A stretch of 64,000 bases of DNA. It comes from Agriotes lineatus (lineage: Eukaryota > Arthropoda > Insecta > Coleoptera > Elateridae). The position numbers and the translations under genes are program-made. Under the pieces are notes generated by a model that saw nothing but the letters and a program-made list of their open reading frames with translations, ran no database searches and was not told the DNA's origin. The stretch covers positions 83,745 to 147,744 of the forward strand of contig CALNHX010003528.1 in NCBI GenBank assembly GCA_940337035.1, given 5' to 3'. Shown in pieces: positions 1-10,560 of this stretch. Position 1 is the first letter of the stretch, and each line of letters starts with the position of its first letter.

Positions 1-3000
1 CTCTAAATAAAATTCCCAATTAAAGAATTTGATTTAATCTAAACTTGAATGACGGATAGAAATAAACGTTAGGTACCATACAAAGTATAAATGTAGGTAA
101 GACAATCGACATTTTAACCATTTAAATACTTCTAAAATTAATAGCAAAAAAATTTATTTTCTATATATATATATGGGGTTTTTGTTAATAATCACAAGTT
201 TGCGGCATCTAACTTTCTGCTTTGATAGAATATCTGTTGTTTATACCGATTGTAATATGAAACTTAATAAAAGAGAAGCTCAAATGTAGGCCGCTGAAGC
301 AGGTAAATATCAGAACTGTTTATTTACTATTTTCATTGTCACACATTAGTAACTGTTATGTTGGTAACTGAAATACCTGCAACATTAGTAACAAAGATAG
401 GAATAATTATCGATACCTTGTCTAACATCACCTCACGATTTCGTCTGATGGCTTGAGCAGCAAAAACGACCCATGTACGTTTATATTTGACCTTGCATAA
501 TTACCTGTGGCGTAAGTTTCAGTTACTCCTGGCAGGTAAATAGCAAAGGTGCGTGAGGCCGCTAGAAAATGGGTTTTATTGCTTTGCGTACGGGATGCGA
601 TCGGTGATCAATCGCAGATGATGAATATGGGGCGTTTAGTGCAATTAACGTGACAAAATCACAAGTGTTCGTCGGCGCCGAAAAGCGTCGCGATGCCAAT
701 TCTAAATTTAAAGGCACCGGCTGGGAAGGGGAAAGTTGGTCTCGTCCGCGTCCAGAGTTTGCAGTTTCAGTGCCTTATTGTGCAGTGTATATCCTAATTT
801 CTTCCATTAATACGGTAATTATAATTTTACATTTTTGTGCATGTTTTTTGCTTGGAAAAGATCGAATTTGTGCGTATATATTAGAATGATTGAAAGATTG
901 TATAATGTGTGCCTGTGGTTTTAGCATATGGGTATCCCTCATAAACCTCCATCAGTTTACTAATTTTTCGAAACCTCATTAAGCTTTCTTGAAACGATTT
1001 GGTTTTTCAAAAATAAAAAAAAACGGTTGGCAAAGACCGTTCCGGAGGGACTCTTATAGTCAGTTCTGAAAATCAGCGATGAATTAAAGTTTTGAAAAAC
1101 GAGAACTTAGTAAAGTGTGAAACAGAAATTGCCTGAAAAGTGTTGGTTGAATTTTTACAATTTAATGCAATAGCAAATGGAGAAACAATTCTTTTCCAAA
1201 TTTGAAGAAATTCTTCTTGTTAATAGCACTATAACGTACACAAAAGAATAAAATTCGAATAAAACAAATCTGTCTGTTTTTGTTATATTTATATACTAGG
1301 CAATTTCAAAACGGTAACGTACAACAAAAATTGTAAATGATACCAAATACTAAGAAATTTGGCCATGGATACGAACTATAAATCGAACGTTTCGACATAG
1401 CTATCATATATAAGCGATATTCTAGAACATTTATTCTCGTCATACGTGAGTCAATCACAAGAATAAAACTCGAATGGAGAAGTCGGGTGTGCAAAATCTC
1501 TTACGTGCTCTCGATGAAAAAACGAGTGCATGAGGTTTACTCGACGTATTTTTAAAAATATACCTCGGGCCAACGTACAGACAAGTGGGTTGGCAGAGTG
1601 TATGTGCTACCATCTGCTCGTGCAGATATCTGGAAAAGTTCTACCTATCACCAAAGTCGCTCGGACGGCTCTTCAGAACCTCAGCTTACCGCCTGAACGA
1701 ATGTGGCTATTCTCGTGGTTCGTTAGTCACTCAATTTTAACCTAAAAGATTAGAGCAGGTGCTGCAACTCTTAATCTGAAAAATATGATTGTTGCAGTGG
1801 TTGGTCCTTTTTGGAGTTCAGGAGGAGTCAACAAACCTTTGCCACACCAAACAATGGGTTTTGGCATTGTATTTTTAGACAATACAGACGAACAGACGTA
1901 TAAATAAGCTCTGGCTATGTTGAAATACCTTGATCTTGATCGGTGTTGTTTTGATCTGTCCATTTTTTTGTGCTTTTATAATATTAGAGCATGTACCTAA
2001 TGCTATTTATATTAAAGTGAACATAAAGAATAGTATGCTTCTATTTTATGGATTTTAATTTGATCATCATTTTATATTTGTTTGTCATTCAGAATTGTAC
2101 TTAATTTTCCGAGCTCTAATTAATCACAGTACAGTACAGCTTACTTCTATATTGTACTCTTGTGTTTATGGCAAGGTTAAAGCTCCCCCTAATACTATCG
2201 ACCATATTTGACATGTCCAAGCAAACAATTTCCTTTCTCATTGAAACTTGTTGAAAACGCAGGGACAGCTTGCAAAGCTTGCTCGAACCTGTTAGCTCGT
2301 ATGAGGGCAGAATTTGTTATGTCTCGAAAGATTCTGAGTCTATTTCGGCTTCTTCCGCATATAAACTTTGCTGATTTACGCACCACAGTCACACTTCCAA
2401 GTCCGAACTTCCAGAACAAATTCCGAGCTTTCTAGGCTGGCAGCGCTTAAATACAAATCATACAGGAGGCTGACAGAAAAGCTTATTTGCTTAGCTCGCG
2501 GGATAATAAACACGGTGGGAATTATTTTAACAAAATCACCGTGCCGCAAGAAAACACGCCGATCCTTTGCCCCGGCGGTATTTTTGGGACTCTTGTATAT
2601 TTTAGGACGGTCCTATTTCTTTTATGCGCCTTTATTTCGGGATTTTCGGAAAAGCGAGCTTTTACTCCGGCGCTGACGGACAGTTGAGTCGTATTTAAAC
2701 GATGTTTGATCTCGCGAGGCTCGCTGTTTGTTGGGTTTAACGCTGTTAGAATACATGGTTTATATCACACTGTGGTTTTGGAAGAAGAATCCATATCAGT
2801 TCTTTCAATACCAAACATTTTGTGCAAAATCTGTTCTAATGGTTGCCCATTGTGAAAGTAATGCTAGAACTCTTGTATGGATAAGTATTTAAGTACCGTA
2901 AAACCCTACAACATTGAACACTTTTTTCAGTTATTTTTTGACATCTTCTTTATGAATTTTTTAAAGTAAAACAGAAAATAGTATATCACGGGAAACACCT

Positions 3001-3195
3001 AAGGCTAGCAATTCCACAAGATGAAATTGATGCCAACATTTTTTTCATACCAAAAAAAATAAAACAATAAAATGTCGGTGTTCAAAGTTGGGGTTAGTTT
3101 TCCCTAACTTTGAACGGCCGTTTATTTGAGCCTTGTTTTAAAGTTGTATAAGTTTTAGCCCAAGATTGAACACCTCCATAATACAGACGAACGTT
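1..3195. other. AT-rich DNA with no recognised gene
   Basis: This stretch has only short open frames, none with a recognisable domain. A slightly more GC-rich patch at about 2,195-2,690 has overlapping short frames on both strands, but nothing in them is convincing. A short (AT)n run lies near 163-175. I see no tRNA, no rRNA and no transposon termini here. Confidence 0.5.
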
Positions 3196-4027
3196 CTGAA
3201 GTAAAAACCACACTTGTGGATGGAACTAATTAGTTCATTTACACAACTTTGAGGCAGACATACTTCAGAAATATGGCTTACTGCGTATAAGGAATATACG
3301 GTGCGTCACATATATGTTATGGAAAGCTATGACACATATATGAGAAGTGCCTGACGACGATTCAAGAAAATGGAATTAGTTACAATTAATTGAATGTATG
3401 TATTATCTGTAACATCATTTATCTTGCGATGTAGAGGCTGGTGCTTCAATTATGAAAACAAAATGTCTAATTAGTGAATAGACGCCAAACTACAGCTGTA
3501 GATAAACTTCATCAGTTCATTCATAAAACTTAGACGCAGATGTAAATTTCTATATATAAATTTTCTGTCGATATCAAAGCTGCATGTGAAAAATATACTG
3601 TGCGTCACATATATATCGTGTGTTAAAAAAAACTCATTTATGGTAGACCTTGGAAAGAAAGAAAAGAATCTAGTCATGTCTTAACTTAAGTGTGTAGGTG
3701 AATGTGAATTGCATTTAGTTTATGAAAACAGTTGTCACTATTACAGGCAAAAGTTTTACACTGCATTAAGTTTACTTGTATCAAGCAAAAAGGGAACTAA
3801 GATGGCATTTACACAACAACAAAGAGTGTATTAACCATAACAGTTAATAAAAATTGTGTTTATTAAGTGTATATTTTTAGAAAAATAGTTCAAGATCAAG
3901 ATGTTCTCTCTGACTTAAGGTAGTTCATTTGCTTTAATGGGTATAATCAAGTTGTGCCAAACTTCAATTTGATCATGGCATGCTGCGAATGAGTGTTTTT
4001 GGAACACACGATATATATATAGATATA

Positions 4028-4935
4028 CAGTGTGGTCCATTAAGTGTGCAACAAATGGGACATTTTTTTATTAGTTGTGAAACCGAAATTTAAATACCGC
4101 CAAAAGTTAGTGCATGTTTGATAACCATATCAGATGCCCTTAGAATGGCTTCAAGTCAAACAATATACAGGGCAGGACAAAAAATATGAAATTCGTTCAA
4201 GAACAAAGTTACCTTATTTAAAAAAATATAGCAAAATTTTATTGAGAAAAGTTGTTTAGAATCAAAAGTTATGCTCAAATACAAAGTCACGGTCTCCTAT
4301 TCGAATTTTCATTCTTTTTTTGTAAAATTTTGTATTATCCCCGTATGATACATATTTTTATTATTCTGATTTTATTGAGAGTTTTTCATATGTAAATTAT
4401 TATTAGTAAAGCATTTGCCTTGTTAAAAAAATATTTGCGAAATTCTAAAGTTCTGTTAAATATCGTTGCAACAAACATGAAGTGGACGCTTACCTAAAAA
4501 AATATAAATCAAAGTAAATTTTACAAATACTCTTCAAGTTGCTAAAAGTTATTTAAAAGGGATGTGGTTGTGGCTACTTTAAATACATATAAAATCAAAA
4601 TAATAAAAATATGTATCATACGGGGGTAATACAAAATTTTCCAAAAAAGAATCAAAATTCGAATAGGAGGCCGTGACTTTGTATTTGAGCATAACTTTTA
4701 ATTCTAAACAACTTTTGTCAATAAAATTTTGCTATATTTTTTTAAATAAGGTAACTTTGTTCTTGAACGAATTTCATATTTTTTGTCCTGCCCTGTACAT
4801 TGTTTGACTTGAAGCTATTCTAAGGGCATCTGATATGGTTATCGAACATGCACTAACTTTTGGCGGTATTTAAATTTCGATTGTACAACTAATAAAAAAA
4901 TTTCCCATTTGTTGCACACTTAATGGACCACACTG
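4028..4935. mobile_element. Foldback (palindromic) TA-type element, outer member of a nested pair
   Basis: The left end CAGTGTGGTCCATTAAGTG is matched by its reverse complement ending at 4,935, and the outer arms (4,028-4,165 and 4,798-4,935) are about 95% identical by eye. TA precedes the left end; on the right the TA follows after an extra TG. There is no ORF, so the element is non-autonomous. Ends of the form TA-CAGTG are typical of Tc1/mariner-type elements; that assignment is inferred from the ends only. A second palindrome occupies the centre. Confidence 0.75.
4168..4795. mobile_element. Foldback TA-type element nested at the dyad centre of the 4,028-4,935 palindrome
   Basis: The left end CAGGGCAGGACAAAAAATAT is mirrored by a right end finishing GTCCTGCCCTG at 4,795. 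Both ends are immediately flanked by TA. The outer arms abut it as CAAACAA-TA and TA-CATTGTTTG, so it occupies the centre of symmetry of the outer element. Arms reach about 4,395 and 4,575, with a loop of about 180 bp. It is non-coding. Confidence 0.75.
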
Positions 4936-5706
4936 TGTATATAAGTAAGTGACACAAATGTGTTATTGAAGACAGTGGCACATATACATATGGCAGTTGC
5001 TTGATGACGAAGGTATTACTATTTTTCGCGATTGAGGAAAACAAAATTAACAAATGAATATAAAGCGACACTCCTATAGTCAGAAAATGTCAAATAACAC
5101 TTGCAGATGAACTTTATTAGTTCATTTGTACAATTTTGACGCAGGCATGCATCTCCAATGGCCGGAATATAATTGGGAAACGCTTACCTGAACTTTAATT
5201 GCACTACCTGAACTGGGCACTAGACCACGGATTATTTCTCAATGAACTGGACACTTTATGGGTTAATTAGTTCATGTATACAGGTTTGACTCAGATATGC
5301 GTCAGATATAAATATCTGTGTAATTTTTCTATATACTTTAAAGCTACCTATGAAGAATATGCAGTGCGTCACAGTTGACGCAAATCTATTAGACAGCAAA
5401 GGTACAACGATTTTTAATCGATCGAAGGAAATAAAGTTAAGTGATTATAAATGCAAAATTCCTAAATATTCAACAGCAACAAACCACAGCTGTAAGTGAA
5501 CTTTATTAGTTCATTCATACAGCCAGACAGCCTTAAAGCAGATATGCATGAAACAGTAGATTTCTGTGTACATCAACGCTGCGTATGAGGAAAATACAGT
5601 GCGTCACCTATGGGTGACACAAATATGTTGTCGAAAACTGGGATTGCTTGATGGCAAGGGTATACTTTTTTTTGCTATGGAAGAAAATGAAGTTAACGAC
5701 AAGTCA

Positions 5707-5874
5707 CAATTCATTGAAAACCCCTAACCACCCAAATATTTAACAACTGCTAAATATGTATTTCGACAGCTAAGCTGTCATCTTCAGCAACCTTGACGAG
5801 AGACTAACCCGACAACGAAAAACGTATTTAGCGATTGTTAAATCTTTGTGTGGTTAGGGGTTTTCAACGAATTG
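5707..5874. mobile_element. Small foldback element with inverted arms
   Basis: The left arm (5,707-5,767) begins AATTCATTGAAAACCCCTAA. The right arm, reverse complemented, begins AATTCGTTGAAAACCCCTAA, and the match continues through the TTTAACAA and CTAAATA segments. The spacer holds a perfect hairpin GACAGCTAAGCTGTC. The arms are diverged and one is internally deleted. The element interrupts the satellite array around it. Confidence 0.65.
5735..5800 (-). ncRNA. Hammerhead-ribozyme-like core in the foldback element
   Basis: On the - strand the order is CTGAAGA, one extra T, the stem GACAGC/GCTGTC with a short loop, then GAAA. This is the conserved hammerhead order CUGANGA - helix II - GAAA, apart from the extra U after CUGANGA. 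Helices I and III are not convincing here. The companion motif at 31.6 and 32.1 kb has the same extra U. Self-cleavage is not shown. Confidence 0.35.
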
Positions 5875-6849
5875 TGTCTGATTCAAATCGCAGGTTCCAG
5901 CAGTGTCTTATTTAACGACAAGGTATTATATAAGCGTAATTCTGAGATATTCGTCAGACAATAAACCATAGCTGTAGGTGAATTTCATTAGTCCATTTGT
6001 ACAACTTTGCCGCAGCGAGTGTACAAAGATATTTTGGCGATTGAAGAAAATAAAATTGACAAATGATTACCAATGGGAAATTCAGCGGGGGCACAAGGAC
6101 TTTTTTGCGCTTGAAGAAAATAAAATTGACAAGACGTGACTATAAATGCGAGATTCCTAAGTATTCAATAAACGATAAGCCATAGCTGTAGGTTAACTTT
6201 ATTAGTTTATTTCTACAACTTCAAGGCAGAAATGCGTGATATAGTAGATTTTTGTGTACATCATACTTTGCGTCACGTATGGATGACGGTTAACTGAAAT
6301 TTATTATCAAAGACTGTGGCACACGAGGGTTGCTTGATGGCTTGATGACTCAGATATGTGCCAGACATAGTTTTTGTGTAAATTTATTTCCTACATCAAA
6401 GCTGCGTACTAGAAAAATACACTGCATAGCAAGTAACTGAAACAAATTTTATCGAAGACTATATCACGTGATGGTTGTTTTCTGGCTATTGAAGAAAACA
6501 AAGTTAACGACAAGTGATTATATAATCCTAATTCTAAAATATTCAATGGACGACAAACCTCAGCTGTAGTGAATCTCATTAGTTCATTTGCACAACGATG
6601 ACCCACCTATACGGCAGGCCAGACATATATATTTCTGTGTAAATATTATGTCTACATCAAAGTTGCCTGTGGGGAAAATACAATGTATCACGATTACTTA
6701 TATGGACGAATACTGCTAAATATTCAATAAACGTTAAGTCACAACTGTAGATGAACTTCATTAGTTCATTTGTACATATTTGACGCAGATATGCGTCAGA
6801 CATATTGCTTTCTTTGTAAGGTAGTGTTGAGCACATACCTTATTATTTA

Positions 6850-9800
6850 TATAGAGTGAAGGGTAACGAACTGATAATATATAACATAAGAATACAAAAG
6901 CATCTTTGTGATTAAAGTTGTTACAAAAACAACTAGAAATATTTTATAAAAATCATACAAGAAACTTTTGTGGACTTCATAGATTTAATAAAAGAATCTA
7001 GTAACGTTGACAAAAACTCTGTATGCTAAAACAAGAGAATAATTGTAAGGTTATTGTATTCCTATTACATATTTAACAAATAACAAACTGGATATTTATC
7101 AATTTTTCTATGCCTTGCTGAACAGTCTATAATATAAAAAAAAGTATTGCAATGTCATAATGACGAGAATGGAAACAGCTGTAATTTGGCCCTTGGATGG
7201 ATTAGACACGACTGCCCAATTTGATTTAAATCTAAAACTCGTAATTTTGCTCAAGCGATCATATAGTATTAGAGAATTGAACATGTCAGGGAGTTAAATA
7301 CAGTGAATTTTAGCCGTGGATGAATTTTGGATTGAGACTTAGTTAGTCAAGGTCGACGATTGTCTCATCGGAAATCACGTCGCCTGGTACACATTTAACA
7401 GTGTACATTTTAAATAATATAATTGAGAACGTTGCTTAATAGATTTACATGTCCTACTGTATTTTGAATTTCGCAATAATTTCAGCCAGTCCACATATTG
7501 GTCGTTATGAAACAATTAAATTGACAATTTGCCAGTAACCTAGAACTAATTACTACTGCTATCTCTCTTGCAATACTTTACATTGTATTTATATTGTTCA
7601 AACATTTAAAGAGCAGCCAGAACTCGTTCATATATAAAATTAAATTTGTATTGGCTATCATTCTTTGCTAGATGAAGTACAATAAATGCAAGTAATTACA
7701 CAGAAATTTTGAAATTTGTTTCGAAACTACACCCATAAATTCGCCCACAAAATTATCCAAACTTCAGTAACTGATTACTATTTATACTCGTACTTTCTCG
7801 GATTCCTTATAAAATAGCGGAATTATGTAAATATCGACCTTCAGTTTTATATTATTCTTTTGTTGCATACCAGCTAATACGTAAATACAATCTTGAAAAA
7901 ACAAACGTAAAATATTTGTTTTATTCAATGTATACACCTTCGCTGATGACGGTAAAAATCAACACTACCCACTTCTTTATATTTGGGGCATTATTTATCG
8001 ACAGCAAAAGCATTTTAAAAACATTAACTCATCAATCACATCATTAGCTAACGGACGGTTTTGCTGGTCGAGGAAGCGCATTTCAAGCGTCATGAAAATA
8101 AAGATGACATTCGTGTGATAAACGAGGTGAAAATTCCATATAATACAAAAATTAGTCTACTATTTCACGTTAATTAAGTTATTGATTGAAATAGTTCTGT
8201 TTAAGATAGCTCTTTATTAATCTTTTGCACGTTTTAAATTATTTAGTTAAGTGCAAATTAGTTATTTGCAGCTGTTTGTAGTTAAACCCAGTCTTCTATG
8301 TGCAGTCCAGTAGTTCCAGTGACTTTGAGCTTTAGAAATTAAAACAAGTGAAGGCTTATATGCATGTGTATATGGTTGAATTTTATTTTATCCATAACCA
8401 TCTCCGCCTCATTTAGAATTTGAATTTTGTAGATATAATTCTTTTTTTGAAAAATGAATTCTGTTATTGAATTTTTATATTTTTTACTGTAGGGCACAGA
8501 TTTAATTATTGATAATTAAATCTATTTTGCTACTGCTGTCAACATTATTTAACACGTTTGTTGCTAAACAATCTACTATATACATGTTAAGGTGTTGTGT
8601 ATCAGATTTTTATTACAAATGTGACTGTATAGTCCATCTCATGCAAATCGACGATTTCATCTGATGATTATCAGTATACAAATTATATATTTTCTCTTCA
8701 TCGATGTTTTTATAGACAATTTGTCAAATTATTTTGAGTATCGTTAAGAGCTTTATTACCGCACTCGTTTTTACAAAACAAAGAATACATTGAACCGGAA
8801 TTTATTAATGAAGATAAAATATTGATCAATACACGATTGCTTATGGTACTTAACGAAACTCGTTCTGGCAATTAAACTCATTTCGTTAGTGTGCTCATAA
8901 TCAAACTTGTATCGTTAAAATCTATAACAAGGTAAACAGATGGGATTACGATAAACAGATACTTTTTGCTGATTTTCAGAATACGCTTACGTTGAACGCG
9001 TCGGCAACACTAAGCTGGTATATTGTCATACAAACAATAGATCCCTCTAAACAATGCTAAGAACTTATAAACTAGTGATACGTGTACTTAAAGATCTATG
9101 TGTTTGGCCCATAACCGTAACGATAGTGATCCACATTTTGTCAAATTTGTACAAACACAGTAATAATGCTCTTCTGCAGTTCGAATTTTGACCTTCTATT
9201 TCAGGGACATATATAATAAGCTTTCAGCAAATATTTCAGTAGTTCTAGTATACTTGCGACTAAATGTTTTACGCGGTTGGTTATCAGCCAAACACACAAC
9301 CCCAAGGAGGGGAAATACCCCTTAGTCGCCTCTTACTTTAAAAGACCAAAAAAGTGTGAAAACATATGAAGAGAATTAAAGGTGCTATATGCGAATCATA
9401 GAACCCAGAAATCGAGGTAGAAATGAATGAAACACATAGAAAAAATGGAAAACGACATAATCCCACTGAAAGTGTATACATATGTAAGAAAGATCTGTGG
9501 GACGACCGGAAAAAGATGCTCGGATCGATGAATAGTATGCCAGAACTGGTCAAAAGGCCTAACGCGTGTAAGAAGAAAAAGAAGATTTCATTCATTCGTC
9601 CCTCATTTTTATAGAATAATCTTTGCAACATCTAAGAAGCTCTTATACTCAGATTATCGTCATCCATGTGTGACGTACTGTATATTCATAACTTTGATTT
9701 GATATATATGACAAATTTACAACGAGATTTGTATATCTGGCACATATGTGTGTCACTAGGTTTTTTAATGAAGGCTTTACAGCCTTGATGAAGCACAACA

Positions 9801-10100
9801 GCCAACCGCAAATAGAAATTCGTGCAGTTGCCCTTATAGAAGTGAGAAAAGAAGAGCCATCTTCCAAAGTCACCCAGAAGTTAAATTATTAAGCTATAAA
9901 AATTAGAAAGGGCTCACTATATTCGTCTAACCTTGAATTTAAAGTTACTAATATATAAAAAATTAGATGAGGTTCTCGCATTCAAAAAGTATCCAGAAAA
10001 TTACTACAAACAAATATAAAAATAAACATCGTAAAATGAGAGAAGTTAACATTGTGTATGATTAAAAAATATATATTCTTCATTCAAAATCATGAGCGAA
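6850..10100. other. AT-rich DNA with no recognised gene
   Basis: Only short open frames occur (the longest is about 97 codons, near 9,338-9,631 on the - strand), with no known motif. I see no terminal inverted repeats and no tandem array in this interval. Confidence 0.45.
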
Positions 10101-10104
10101 ATAG

Positions 10105-10560
10105 TATACATGGTGTCCCAGAACTGCCTCCCCAGAGAGAAATGGAGGTATTCGGACGAATGTATCAATCGGTATTTTGAAGAAAAAAAGTCCTATCTCA
10201 AGCGATAACTGGAAAAAGACATGTTAAACTTAATCAATCAGGGCTTATCACCATCAAGGTAGGACGACTGCAATTTTGCGTTGCCAGGGCTTTTTGATAA
10301 TTCGTTTTATTAAAGTCTCCTATCCATAAATCTAGTCTACCACAGTTGGTGATTTGATTTTTGCGAAGTCAGTATTTATTTTCGCTGTCTGGCAACGTGT
10401 CTAATTTTCAGTAATACCTGAGGACCGAGCTTCTGGGATTGGTGCAATTGAAAACTGTATAGCTCAGTTATTTGGGGTAGTAGAAAATTTATTTTTGCTT
10501 TCTTGCAGTCTCTGTTGCTGTCGGCACATGCTTGTTTTCTATGGGGAGGCACCCTGTATA
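10105..10560. mobile_element. MITE-like element sharing its end with the 39.4-kb foldback
   Basis: The left end is TATACATGGTGTCCCAGAAC, followed by TGCCTCCCC. The right end, reverse complemented, is TATACAGGGTGCCTCCCCA; it lacks an internal piece of about 11 bp present on the left. The 39,430 foldback begins CAGGGTGTTCCAGAACTGCC, so the two appear to belong to one family. It has no ORF. Confidence 0.55.

Larger units (their letters stand above)
3200..6835. repeat. Decayed satellite-like tandem array
   Basis: A block containing ATTAGTTCATTTGTACA, then GACGCAGATATGCGTCAGACA, then GTGCGTCAC, then GTTGCTTGATGGC, recurs many times in one orientation. Copies of the TTAGTTCATT block lie near 3,229, 3,508, 5,112, 5,267, 5,502, 5,985, 6,200, 6,572 and 6,757. 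Spacing is irregular, about 155-375 bp once inserted elements are removed, so monomers are diverged and internally deleted. TGACGCAGATATGCGTCA at 6,781-6,798 is a 7-bp stem with a GATA loop and recurs in degraded form. The array is interrupted by foldback elements at 4,028-4,935 and 5,707-5,874. Confidence 0.7.

Noticed and set aside
1385..1425. GTTTCGACATAGCTATCAT resembling the antisense of the hammerhead-like core
   Set aside because: The CTGANGA strand is missing (ATATATGA instead) and no inverted arms surround it.
2195..2690. Overlapping 66-102 codon frames on both strands
   Set aside because: No domain, no splice pattern, and frames on opposite strands overlap, as expected from slightly higher GC by chance.
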